From Lewinellaceae bacterium (GTDB lineage Bacteria; Bacteroidota; Bacteroidia; Chitinophagales; Saprospiraceae), in NCBI GenBank assembly GCA_016719605.1, contig JADJYW010000001.1, positions 124,001 through 188,000 of the forward strand: a DNA stretch of 64,000 bases, in the 5' to 3' direction. Numbering within the stretch: the first letter of the stretch is position 1; every line of letters starts with the position of its first letter. Of the stretch, positions 37,872-48,057 are shown piece by piece. The notes beneath the pieces were generated by a model. The model had not been told where the DNA came from, did no database searches, and saw only the letters and a list, made by a program, of their open reading frames with translations. A program made the translations under genes and the position numbers.

Positions 37872-38351
37872 ATGCAAACAACACTTCGCTTCACGGCACT
37901 GCTTGCCCTCTTCCTCGTCGCACTTGGGTCTTGCAAAAAAAACGAACAAACCGAAATCGGCCCGGCTCTGGACGAGTTCAACGCCATTCCGACAAACCAG
38001 TACCACGCCAGTGACGTGTTGCAGGGCCAGCCCTTCGACATTTATGGCCACTGGCGGGTTGTGGGTACTTCCGGCGGTATTCACGGCGGCGGCTACGGAA
38101 CCGATTTTGACTACCTGCTGATCAAGCCGAACGCCATGTTCGGTATCGTGCGCAACGGCGAACTCGTCACCACCGGAAAAATTGAAGTGGTGAACGATCC
38201 GCAGTTCGACATGCTGGTGCACTTCATTTCCGACAAACCCTACGAAGAAGTGAACATCCAACTGGTGTACGACTATGAGAAATTCATCGGCATGCAAGCG
38301 ATACCCTGTCCCTGTACGCACCTTGCTGTGACCGGTACGACACATATTTGA
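37872..38351 (+). CDS. hypothetical lipoprotein, possibly 3'-altered
   Basis: The 159-residue product begins with a lipoprotein signal (MQTTLRFTALLALFLVALGSC). The mature part has patterns such as GQPFDIYGHWRVVGTSGGIH, FDYLLIKPNAMFGIVRNGEL and MLVHFISDKPYEEVNIQLVY, like small Bacteroidota lipoproteins with a beta-sandwich fold. No family name is offered. Base composition changes abruptly just after its stop, where an AT-rich DUF262 gene begins, so the natural C-terminus may have been replaced. The ATG at 37872 starts the signal exactly. Confidence 0.65.
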   Translation: MQTTLRFTALLALFLVALGSCKKNEQTEIGPALDEFNAIPTNQYHASDVLQGQPFDIYGHWRVVGTSGGIHGGGYGTDFDYLLIKPNAMFGIVRNGELVTTGKIEVVNDPQFDMLVHFISDKPYEEVNIQLVYDYEKFIGMQAIPCPCTHLAVTGTTHI

Positions 38352-38358
38352 AAAAACT

Positions 38359-39448
38359 TTGAGAGGTTCACTCGTTGCCTGTCGCCGCTATTTTCAAGAA
38401 CTGGTAAATGGCTACCAAGACAACAACGAGGATGGAGTTGTTGGTTTTGGCGGTAAATTGGACATTCGGCCACCGTATCAAAGGGAATTTATCTACAAGG
38501 ATAAACAACGGGACGCTGTAATTGACACCATTACAAAGGACTATCCCCTTAATGTAATGTATTGGGCAGTTCGTGAAGATGGAAACTTTGAAGTTATTGA
38601 CGGGCAACAAAGAACTATTTCACTTTGTCAATATGTGGAAGGCATATTTGCGTTTAACAGTATGTATTTCCACAACCTTCAAGATGATAGACAAGACCAG
38701 ATATTGAACTATAAACTAATGATTTATCTATGTAGTGGTACGGATACTGAAAAACTGGAATGGTTCAAGACAATCAACATAGCAGGAGAAAGGCTGACCG
38801 ACCAAGAATTACTAAATGCAATTTACTCTGGTTCATGGGTTTCCGATGCAAAGAGGTATTTCAGTAAAAGAGATTGTGCGGCATTTCAAATAGGTAGTTA
38901 CTATTTAAACGGTTCATCTATCCGGCAAGAATATTTAGAAACTGCTATTAACTGGATTTCCGAAGGTGATATTAAGGGCTACATGGCAAAACACCAACAT
39001 GACCCCAAACGCAAGTGCTTTATGGAGATACTTTGAAGCAGTAATTACTTGGGTAACATCTACTTTCACCAACAAAAGGAAGTTTATGAAAGGAGTTGAA
39101 TGGGGTGTACTGTATAATCGGTTTAAGGATACTCTTTATGACACAAAAGCAATTGAAGAAGAAACTGCTAAACTAATTGCAGATGATGATGTGGATAAAA
39201 AGAGCGGAATCTACCCATACATTTTAACCCGCGATGAAAGATATTTGGGCATAAGAGCCTTTTCTGACAACATGCGGCAAAAGGTTTACGAAAGGCAGAA
39301 CGGAGTTTGCGTGATATGTAAGAAGAACTTTGATATATTAGAAATGGAAGCCGACCATATTACCCCTTGGCGTGAAGGAGGCAAGACAATAGAGTCAAAT
39401 TGCCAAATGCTGTGCAAAGATGACAATAGAAGGAAGTCGGGGAAGTGA
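38359..39448 (+). CDS. DUF262-HNH nuclease (GmrSD-like), frameshifted
   Basis: The N-terminal part has the DUF262/ParB-like signature: KLDIRPPYQREFIYKDKQRD, NVMYWAVREDGNFEVIDGQQ then RTISLCQY, and TINIAGERLTDQELLNAIYS. The C-terminal part, in the next frame, has an HNH site (CVICKKNFDILEMEADHITP, then WREGGKTIESNCQMLCKDDN). An extra C in the run at 39003-39006 separates HQHDP from NASALWRYF; with it removed one protein of about 363 residues results. DUF262 plus HNH is the domain layout of GmrSD-type nucleases that act on modified DNA, so a defence role is likely but not proven. The gene is clearly more AT-rich than both sides, which suggests transfer. The N-terminal ~15 residues look unusual, so the start may be altered. 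Confidence 0.82.
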
Positions 39449-39691
39449 GAATTTACTGTACAATATGCGGATAGTCATATTCAGGTTTCAAATGTACGTT
39501 CGTTTTGGTGAAAATCATCGCGTGCCTCGCTCGCGCTATGTATTTAAAAACAATGATCGGTACACCCGTCTTGCCCGGAACTTCACTATTTATTAACCGA
39601 GCCTTCATCAAACGATAACCTGTTTTTCATTTTTACTTAACCCAGCCCGTGGACTTTCGCGGTTTCTTTTTTCACAAAAAGCACCGCATCC

Positions 39692-42600
39692 ATGAAGGTA
39701 CAACTACCCGATTTCGTCCGATTCATTGCCGCGCTACTCTTGCTCTCAGCGCAAATACAGGCACAAACCCTCGTCCACCACTGGAACTTCAACAACTCCA
39801 CAGACCAAACAACTCTGCTGGCACCCACGCTGAGTTTGGTTGCCGGAACCAGCATCGCCCCTATCCCCGGCGGTATCAGCGCCATCCAGGCAACCAGTAA
39901 CACCGGCCAGGGTTTCGACGTGACCAACCCGAACGCCCGCAACGGCGACGCAGCACTCACCCACCTGCGTTTCAACGACCCCATCGGCGGCGGACTGCTG
40001 TTTGCGTTGCCCACTACGGGCTTCCAGCAAGTGGTTGTAAAATATGCCACCCGCCGCTCCGGCTCCGGGGCCGGCACGCAGATTATTGACTACACGACCG
40101 ACGGCAATACGTTCGTCAACTTCACCCAGATATTCCCCGTCAACGGCGACCCGACCCTGCAAACGCTCGACTTCTCCGGAATCCCGGCCGTAAACGACAA
40201 CCCGAATTTCCAAATCCGCATCACCTTCGAAGCCGGTAGCGGCGGTACGGTGGGCAACAACCGTTTCGATAATTTTACCCTCGACGCCAACCCACTCGGC
40301 GCCGACAACATACCGCCTACCGTCAGTTTTAACCCCCTTGCCGGCGCTACGAGTGTGTCGGTGAACGTCAACCCGACTCTTACTTTCAGCGAAGACGTGC
40401 GCCTGGTATCCGATAGCCCAATTGCAAATTCCGACATTCCCACCCTTCTGGAACTGCGCCTCGGCGATGCTGCCGGCGCCCTCGTTCCTTTCAGCGGCAC
40501 GATCAGCGGCCGCACCATCACCGTCATTCCCGACGCGTCATTGGCCGCCGGCCAAACCTACTACCTCGCCCTGAAAGCCAATGTAGTGGAGGACCTTTCC
40601 GACAATGCCGTGGCTTCCGTGCTGGCGACTTCGTTCACGACGATTGTCCCGCAAACGGCCTTCCAACCCGGCGACATCGTGCCGGTTGCTTACCGCATGA
40701 ATGCCACCGGCAGCGAAGACGAGGTGGCGTTTCTCACGTTTGTTAATATCCTGCCCGGCACCCAAATCCGCATGACCGACGCCAAGTACACCGACAACGC
40801 CCAGCCGCAATGCCCGGGCGGGTTCGTCTGGACGTCGCCGAATCAGGTAGTACCTGCGGGTACCGTCTTCGTCGTGCAAAACGACGCGGGCACAGCCGGC
40901 ATCGGCACCATCACCGGCGCTACGTTTGGCTTGAGTTCCGGTGGCGACCAGATGATCGTGTACACCGGGGCAGCCGATGCTCCGAGCCACGTCACCGCGC
41001 TGAGTTCCAACGCCTGGGTGACCGGCGCCCAAACCACTTGCAGCGGCAGTTTTTCCAAACTACCTGTCGGTCTTGCCGACGGCACTTCCTCCATCAACCT
41101 GAGCACTGCCCCGGGAAATGTAGCAGGAAACACCGTGAACGCGTACTACTCCGGCCAGCAAACGGGCACCACGGCGGAATTGCGCGCCGCCATTCTCGAC
41201 CCCGCCAACTGGAACGGCACGGGCAGCGGTACGCCCCCGCAAACCTGGCCCGTGTGGAATTTCCCCGGACCGCCGCAGGTAACCAGCGCCACGGTGACTT
41301 CCAACACCACCATTGAACTGGTTTTTAACAACACCCTCGACGCGGTTTCTGCTGAAAACCCGGTCAACTACATCGGTATCGCCGACCTCTCCGGCGCGGT
41401 GCTGACTACAGCCAACACCGTGACGCTCACCTACGGCACCGCGTTTGCCTCCGGCCAAAACTACACCCTCACCGTGGACGGCGTGACGGATACCGATGGC
41501 CGCACTATGCTCAGTCCCTACCAGTTTGCCTTCAACTACACCACCCGTGTGTCCTTCGACGGCCGTTTTGTGTCGGTATCGGAAGACGGTGGTTCGGCCA
41601 CGGTGCGCTTGAAACTGGAAAATCCGGCTGCCGGCGCTACGGTGGATTTGGTGTTCAAAACCGGCGTGTTCAGCACGGCTACCGGCAGCGACGTGATGAC
41701 GCTGGCGCAAACGACCACGCTCGACCTGAGCAGCGGCACGTCCATTGAAATTCAAATCCCGATTGTGGATGATTCCGAACTGGAGCAGGACGAATACTTC
41801 GTGTTGGCGCTGGAAAATGCCAACGGTGTGACCGTGACCGGCAATCCGTTTTTCACGGTGTATATCCGCGACAACGACCGCAAAGCACCGGTTGCTACCA
41901 AAGCGGTGGAACTGGAATTTACTTCCCGCTACACGGTACCCAATCCGGGCAACGCCGCCGGCCTCGCCGAAATCGTGGCGTACCACCCCGCTTCGCGGCG
42001 TTTGTACACCATCAGCACCGGGCTGCAGGCTTATGATATTGTGGATTTTTCCAATCCCCTCGCACCGGTACAAATCCAACAGGTGAGCATTGCGCCGTAT
42101 GGCGCCGGTATTACGAGTATAGCAGTGAAAAATAACGTGGTGGCCGTTTGTGTCACCGGTCAAGCCTCGGAGCAAGACAATGGTTCGGTGGTATTTTTCG
42201 ACACCGACGGCGGGTTCCTGAGCCAGGTCACCGTCGGTGCTCTGCCCGATATGATTACGTTCACGCCCGACGGCCGCTATGTGCTTACGGCCGACGAGGG
42301 CCAGCCGAACGATGCGTACACCATTGACCCGGAAGGCAGCGTCTCGATGATAGACCTGGCCAACGGCGTGGAAAACCTGACCCAGGCCGATGTGACGGTG
42401 GTGCGGTTCACCCAGTTCAACAGCCAGGCTGCCGACCTGAAGGCCGCCGGCGTGCGGCTCTTGTTTGCGGCCAGCACGGTAGCGCAGGACTTCGAGCCGG
42501 AGTACATCAGCGTATCGCCCGACAGCAAAAAAGCGTGGGTGACCTTGCAGGAAAATAACGCCATTGCCGAGCTGGACCTCGAAAACAAGACGTTCACGGG

Positions 42601-44278
42601 CGTATGGCCGCTGGGCACGAAGGACTACAGCGCTTTCGGTAACGGCCTCGACTTGTCCGACCAGAGCGGCGTCATCCATATTGCCAACTACCCGCTGAAG
42701 GGTTTCTACATTCCGGATGCGGCAGCCAACTACACCGTGGGCGGCATCACATACCTCGTGACAGCCAACGAAGGCGACGAAAAAGAATACGCTCCGCTGA
42801 ACGAGCGCACCACCGTCGGCGCAGTGACGCTCGACCCGGTGGCATTCCCGAATGCGCAGGTTTTGAAGGAAAACCACAACATGGGGCGGTTCCGTATCTC
42901 CAACCTGCAAGGCGACACCGACGGCGACGGCGACTACGACGAGCTGTACTGCGTGGGCGCGCGCTCGTTCTCGATCTGGAACACAGCCACCGGCCAATTG
43001 GTGTTCGACAGCGGCGACGATTTTGAAAAAATAACTGCCGAAGACCCGTACACCGCGCCTATTTTCAACGCCGACAACGAGGGCAACGGTTTCAAAGGCC
43101 GCAGCCGCGCCAAAGGCCCCGAGCCGGAAGGCGTCGCATTGGCTACTATTGCGGGCCGCCACTATGCGTTCGTGACTCTCGAGCGTATCGGCGGTGTGAT
43201 GGTGTATGACATCACCGACCCGAGCAGTCCTGTTTTTGTGGATTATAAAAACTCCCGCGACAACACCATGTTCGCGGGCGACAACGGCGCCGAAGGCATC
43301 ACCTACATTTCCGCCGCCGACAGCCCCGACGGCAACGCGTACGTCATCACGGCTAACGAACTCAGCGGCACACTTGCTATTTTCAAACTGAAAGCCGCTC
43401 CTACGGTGTCGTTCATAGACGATCTCGCAGCGTTTTCCGAAGGAGCCGGCGATGTGACGGTGCGTATTGCTGTACAAAAACCCGGCGATGCAGCCAGTTT
43501 CACGCTGAATGTGCTGGATGTTTCCACAGCAGTGGCAGGCGACGACTATGTGCTGGCCACAACCACTATCGCCATTCCGGCCAACTCGACCGATACGATT
43601 TCCGTTACCCTGAACCTGCCCGACAACGGCAACCTGACCGGCGGACGCTACATCGTTTTGGGTTTTGACCCCGCTTCCGAGGCACTGCCGGGCAGCATTT
43701 CCGAAATGGTTGTCCAGATCGCCGACAACGACATTCAGGCGCCGGCGCCGCAGTCCGATCCGTTCATCAGCCTCAGCCACCTGAAAAGTTTTCAACCCAA
43801 TGCCGGCGGCGGTTCTGCCGAAATTTCGGCTTACGATCCGGGATCGAAGCGCTTGTTTGTGACCAATATTTCCAAAAACACCCTCGACGTGGTCGACCTT
43901 GCCGACCCCGTTTTTCCGGTACAACTGAGCAGTATTGACATGACGCCCTACGGTGGCGGTATCAATTCGGTGGCCACGAAAAACGGCGTGGTGGCTGTGG
44001 CGGTGCAAGGCAACTCGACCGCCCAAAACGGCCAGGTTGTTTTCCTCGGTACCAACGGCCAGGTTGTCAACGCCGTTGAAGTAGGCAACCTGCCGGATAT
44101 GGTGATTTTCACCAACGACGGTAACCGCGTACTGACCGCCAACGAAGGCGAACCGAACAGCGACTACACCATTGACCCGCTCGGCTCGGTCAGCGTGATT
44201 GACATTTCCGGCGGCGTCTCCGCACTCACGCAGAGCAACGTCACGACCATCACGTTTGAAAGTTTCGATGCCAGATAG
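39692..44278 (+). CDS. choice-of-anchor I / Calx-beta T9SS protein, N-terminal part
   Basis: The gene encodes a secreted multidomain protein of about 2,535 residues; this frame holds the first ~1,525. It has a signal peptide (MKVQLPDFVRFIAALLLLSA), a laminin-G-like first domain, and an SbsA-type Ig domain (NIPPTVSFNPLAGATSVSVN, then NPTLTFSEDVRL). Next come a lamin-tail-like domain (PGDIVPVAYRMNATGSEDEV), a second Ig-like domain, a Calx-beta domain, and a first choice-of-anchor I propeller (VTVGALPDMITFTPDGRYVL, EGVALATIAGRHYAFVTLER). A second Calx-beta domain and the start of a second propeller follow. The frame ends at FDAR because of a base missing in the CC at 44271-44272; restored, the text reads FDAQIDDLRAAGVRIF and continues in the next entry. 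Confidence 0.88.
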   Translation: MKVQLPDFVRFIAALLLLSAQIQAQTLVHHWNFNNSTDQTTLLAPTLSLVAGTSIAPIPGGISAIQATSNTGQGFDVTNPNARNGDAALTHLRFNDPIGGGLLFALPTTGFQQVVVKYATRRSGSGAGTQIIDYTTDGNTFVNFTQIFPVNGDPTLQTLDFSGIPAVNDNPNFQIRITFEAGSGGTVGNNRFDNFTLDANPLGADNIPPTVSFNPLAGATSVSVNVNPTLTFSEDVRLVSDSPIANSDIPTLLELRLGDAAGALVPFSGTISGRTITVIPDASLAAGQTYYLALKANVVEDLSDNAVASVLATSFTTIVPQTAFQPGDIVPVAYRMNATGSEDEVAFLTFVNILPGTQIRMTDAKYTDNAQPQCPGGFVWTSPNQVVPAGTVFVVQNDAGTAGIGTITGATFGLSSGGDQMIVYTGAADAPSHVTALSSNAWVTGAQTTCSGSFSKLPVGLADGTSSINLSTAPGNVAGNTVNAYYSGQQTGTTAELRAAILDPANWNGTGSGTPPQTWPVWNFPGPPQVTSATVTSNTTIELVFNNTLDAVSAENPVNYIGIADLSGAVLTTANTVTLTYGTAFASGQNYTLTVDGVTDTDGRTMLSPYQFAFNYTTRVSFDGRFVSVSEDGGSATVRLKLENPAAGATVDLVFKTGVFSTATGSDVMTLAQTTTLDLSSGTSIEIQIPIVDDSELEQDEYFVLALENANGVTVTGNPFFTVYIRDNDRKAPVATKAVELEFTSRYTVPNPGNAAGLAEIVAYHPASRRLYTISTGLQAYDIVDFSNPLAPVQIQQVSIAPYGAGITSIAVKNNVVAVCVTGQASEQDNGSVVFFDTDGGFLSQVTVGALPDMITFTPDGRYVLTADEGQPNDAYTIDPEGSVSMIDLANGVENLTQADVTVVRFTQFNSQAADLKAAGVRLLFAASTVAQDFEPEYISVSPDSKKAWVTLQENNAIAELDLENKTFTGVWPLGTKDYSAFGNGLDLSDQSGVIHIANYPLKGFYIPDAAANYTVGGITYLVTANEGDEKEYAPLNERTTVGAVTLDPVAFPNAQVLKENHNMGRFRISNLQGDTDGDGDYDELYCVGARSFSIWNTATGQLVFDSGDDFEKITAEDPYTAPIFNADNEGNGFKGRSRAKGPEPEGVALATIAGRHYAFVTLERIGGVMVYDITDPSSPVFVDYKNSRDNTMFAGDNGAEGITYISAADSPDGNAYVITANELSGTLAIFKLKAAPTVSFIDDLAAFSEGAGDVTVRIAVQKPGDAASFTLNVLDVSTAVAGDDYVLATTTIAIPANSTDTISVTLNLPDNGNLTGGRYIVLGFDPASEALPGSISEMVVQIADNDIQAPAPQSDPFISLSHLKSFQPNAGGGSAEISAYDPGSKRLFVTNISKNTLDVVDLADPVFPVQLSSIDMTPYGGGINSVATKNGVVAVAVQGNSTAQNGQVVFLGTNGQVVNAVEVGNLPDMVIFTNDGNRVLTANEGEPNSDYTIDPLGSVSVIDISGGVSALTQSNVTTITFESFDAR

Positions 44279-47200
44279 ACGACCTCCGCGCTGCCGGTGT
44301 GCGCATCTTCGGCCCCAATGCCACGGTCGGTTCCGACCTGGAGCCGGAGTACATCTGCGTGAGCGCCGACGACAAAACCGCGCTCGTGACCTTGCAGGAA
44401 AACAACGCCGTGGCGGTCATCAATCTGGAAAACCTGACTGTTGCCGAAATTCGACCGCTGGGGTACAAAGACCACGCTTCCGTTTCCAACCTGCTCGATG
44501 CCTCCGACCGGGGCGGCAAACTCTTTTTTGCACCCTGGAAAATCAAAGGCGCATACATGCCCGATGCCATCGAGTGTTTCGAGGTAGGCGGTGTTTCGTA
44601 CGCCATCACGGCCAACGAGGGCGACGCCCGGGAGTACAACCCGCTGCTCGAATCCGTCCGGCTGAACAGCCTGACGCTCGACCCCGTCGCGTTCCCCGAT
44701 GCGCGTTTCCTGCAAAAAGATGAAATGCTGGGCCGCCTCAACGTAACCATCGCTTCCGGCGACACCGACGGCGACGGCGACTACGACGAAATATATGCCT
44801 TTGGTGGACGCTCCGTCACCATCTGGAACCTAGCTACCGGCCAACCCGTATGGGATAGCGGCAGCGATTTTGAAGTCATCACGGCGCAAGACCCGACCTG
44901 GGGCAGCGCGTTCAACGCCAGCAACGGCACAACGGCGCAGTTCAAAAACCGCAGTGACGACAAAGGTCCCGAGCCGGAAGCCGTGATCGTGGCCGACATT
45001 GAAGGCCGCAAGTTTGCCTTTGCCGGGCTGGAACGCATCGGCGGCATCATGGCCTACGAGGTGACTGACCCGGAAAATCCGCAGTTTATCCAGTACATCA
45101 ACACCCGCAACCTTGGCGATCTCGGCCCGGAGGGCCTGGTGTTCATTCCAAAAAATGAAAGCACGAACGGCCGCAACCTGCTGGTACTGTCCAACGAAAT
45201 CAGCGGTACCGTCAGCGTATTCCAGATTGACCTCGACCGCACAAAAACGGGCGAAATTGCGCTGGAAACCTACGATTACACGCCCACCATCCCGATCGTG
45301 GATGTGAACGGCCAAACGCTTTACGAAGGCGGTATTTCCGGTCTGCACTACATCCCGGGCACCGATCGGGAATTCCTTGCCGTAGGCGACCGCGGCCCGA
45401 ACGCCGCTGCGGGCAGTCACCCGAATGCCACCGGTACGACCCTGTTGTTCCCGAAACCCGACTACGCACCCAAAGTGACCCGGTTCAAAGCCGAAAACGG
45501 CGCCTGGAACATCCTGAGCGTAGATCCGTTGCGCCGTCCCGACGGTTCGCCAACCTCCGGCTTGCCGCTGCCGGCAGGCGCCGGCTCTACGGGCGAAATT
45601 GCCTGGGCCGATACCACACCGACGGTGCTGACCCCGGACATTTGGGGTATGGACAGCGAAGGAATTGTGGAAGACAACTCAGGCAACCTGTGGTTTTGCG
45701 ACGAGTACGGCGCTTCCGTCTGGAAAGTGAACAAAACCACCCTGGAAGTTATCAAACGCTACACACCGTTCCCGACCCAGGCTGAAGATGCACCCCTGCC
45801 TGCTGCTATCGGCAAGCGGCGCCCCAACCGCGGTTTCGAGGGTGTGGCGTACACGCCGAACGGCAAAATTTACGCCTTTGTACAAAGTCCGGCCGACAAC
45901 CCGAACGTGGCTGCCGGCAACACGGGCCGTCTGCTGCGCTTGGTAGAAATTGACCCGACAACAGATGCTGTGCGCCAGTTTGCCTACGAAATCAACCCTG
46001 TTCGGGGCCAAATCCGCACCCGCGACTGGAAGATCGGCGACCTGGTAGCCGTGAACAACACCGAGTTCCTGCTCGTCGAACACGCCGAGCGCAACGGTTG
46101 GAACGAGAAGTTTATTTACAAAATTGACATCTCCGCCGCTACGCCGCTGACTACGGAGACCTACGGTGGCCAAACCCTCGAACAGGTCGGAACAGCCGCC
46201 AACCTGGCTGCGTTTGGTGTGCAGGTTGTCCAGAAAGAACTGGTGCTCGACCTGCTCGAAGCCGGCTGGGATCGTACACACGACAAACCCGAGGGTGTCA
46301 CGATCCTGAACGACAGCACCATTGCGGTGGTGAACGACAACGACTTCGGCATTGACAGTCCGGCGGGCGACGGCTCCATCGTCATCACCGGCAAAACGAC
46401 CCGACTGTACATTTTCGGCTTGCCGAACAAATTGGGTTATGTGTCGCCGTACTGCACCTATGATCTCGCGCAAGCGAGTGTCTCGACTTGTCCAGGTGAT
46501 GCCGCAACACTCGATGCCGGCGCCGGTTTCAGCGGCTACCTCTGGAGCGACGGCTCGACCGGCCAAACACTGGCCGCCACCGCTGCCGGCACCTATTCGG
46601 TGACGGTGACCAATGCCGTCGGCTGCAAGGCCGGCGATGCGGTTGAAGTTGTCCTGCTACCATCATCGTCGGATAGCATTAGTCTGGACGTTTGTCCGGG
46701 CGAGCAGGTGCAATACAACGGCGTGACGCTCCTTCCGGGCGAAACGTTCGTATTTGCGTACACGAATAGTTTTGGTTGCGACTCCGTGCTGACGGTTTCG
46801 GCTATTGCTCTGGATGCGCCGCAGGTGAATCTCGGCAACGACACGATCCTGACCGCTCCGGCTACCTACACTTTAGATGCCGGCTTGGGCGCCGGTTACC
46901 TGTACGTTTGGAGCACCGGCGCTACCACACAGACCATTTCGGTGACCCAAACGGGCACCTACGCGGTGACGGTGATTAACGCCAACGGCTGTGAAAACGT
47001 AGATTCAGTGGTGGTTTCCATCCTGACAAGTATCTCGGACCCGGTGTTGGCCGGCAACCTGACTTTGTACCCCAACCCGACCACGGGCTGGACGTACCTG
47101 CGTTTCGATGAATTCAAACCAGGCGCGTACACGGTGACCGTACTGGATTTGCTCGGTCGGGTGCTGGTGCAACAGCAACTTGATATCCAGACGGCAACCA

Positions 47201-47301
47201 GTACGCACGCGCTTGACCTGAACCGGTATCCGACCGGCGCGTACCTGGTGCGCATAACCGACGGGAAAGGAGCGGCGACGCGGCGGGTTGTGGTGGAGTA
47301 A
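44270..47301 (+). CDS. same protein, C-terminal part with phytase-like and T9SS domains
   Basis: This frame continues the second choice-of-anchor I propeller (LEPEYICVSADDKTALVTLQ). It is followed by an esterase-like/phytase-type propeller (GISGLHYIPGTDREFLAVGD, then IWGMDSEGIVEDNSGNLWFC and GFEGVAYTPNGKIYAFVQSP). Two small Ig-like modules (GYLWSDGSTGQTLAATAAGT and YLYVWSTGATTQTISVTQTG) come next. A type A sorting domain ends the protein (LTLYPNPTTGWTYLRFDEF to RRVVVE). The best ATG inside this frame is at 44299, but the real start is in the previous entry. Such combinations suggest a cell-surface enzyme or binding protein, perhaps for phosphate esters; this is inference. A strong terminator follows at 47317. 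Confidence 0.88.
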
Positions 47302-47316
47302 AGGTAGTTTTTGAAA

Positions 47317-47358
47317 TAAAAAGGCCGACGGGGAGCAATCCCTGTCGGCCTTTTTTTT
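47317..47358 (+). terminator. rho-independent terminator
   Basis: aaaaaggccgacggggag, a short loop, then ccctgtcggcc and eight T residues. It follows the stop of the large T9SS gene by about 16 bp. Confidence 0.85.
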
Positions 47359-47481
47359 GTGCGTGTAATACATGAAAATCGGCCCGATAGTCACCCCGCT
47401 CCACCAGACGATTTTTTGCAACAAGTGATTTTCCCGCGAACAACCACCCTGAACAAACCGTTTCATCCCTCAAATTCATTC

Positions 47482-48057
47482 ATGCTCCTGTTTTCCAAAC
47501 CCGACTCTGCCCGCACCCACGCTTTTCTCGAATTTGAAAAAAAACGCCCCTTCAGCTACCCCGATACGGGGCGCACCCGCTATGCGGAAACGGTACGGGG
47601 GTACGACAACGACCACAACAGCATAGAACTCGGTGCGGGCGATGCGGCCTGGGCTGCTGCCAAAGAGGCTATCCGACAGTGGCGGATGTTTCCCGGCGGC
47701 TGGGCATCTGTGTCGCCCAACGGATTGCCTGTGCAGGAAGGTGTCGTCGTGGCCATGACGGCGCGCGTGCTCGGGCTTTGGTGGCTCAATTCCTGCCGAA
47801 TTGTGTATGTGCTGGACGAGGAAAACCGCTTTGGGTTTGCCTACGGCACTCTGCCCGGCCACGTCGAAAGTGGCGAGGAACTTTTTTTGGTGGAAAAAAC
47901 AGTCGACGGACGCGTGCGCTATTCCCTGCGCGCCTTTTCCCGCCCCCGGCACTGGCTGGCGCGATTGGGTTATCCGCTGGCACGGATGTATCAGCGGAAA
48001 TTTGTGCAGGAATCGAAGCAATCCATGTTGCATTTTGTCCAAAACCAGTTGTCGTGA
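47482..48057 (+). CDS. DUF1990 family protein
   Basis: The 191-residue protein matches DUF1990: RTRYAETVRGYDNDHNSIEL, GAGDAAWAAAKEAIRQWRMF, PGGWASVSPNGLPVQEGVVV, then FGFAYGTLPGHVESGEELFL and the C-terminal FSRPRHWLARLGYPLARMYQ. The family has a lipid-binding-like fold by prediction; function is unknown. The ATG at 47482 starts the conserved region. It overlaps the following membrane protein gene by four bases (GTGA), so the two are translationally coupled. In Bacillus, DUF1990 and YndJ-like proteins also occur together, which supports a shared role. Confidence 0.85.
   Translation: MLLFSKPDSARTHAFLEFEKKRPFSYPDTGRTRYAETVRGYDNDHNSIELGAGDAAWAAAKEAIRQWRMFPGGWASVSPNGLPVQEGVVVAMTARVLGLWWLNSCRIVYVLDEENRFGFAYGTLPGHVESGEELFLVEKTVDGRVRYSLRAFSRPRHWLARLGYPLARMYQRKFVQESKQSMLHFVQNQLS

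Noticed and set aside
41060..44026. 988-codon open frame opposite the choice-of-anchor gene
   Set aside because: Antisense shadow. The plus-strand frame holds recognisable Calx-beta and propeller domains, this one none.
47679..48053. Long open frame running ahead of the YndJ-like gene
   Set aside because: This part overlaps the DUF1990 gene in another frame. The DUF1990 frame is conserved, so the membrane protein starts at the GTG at 48054.
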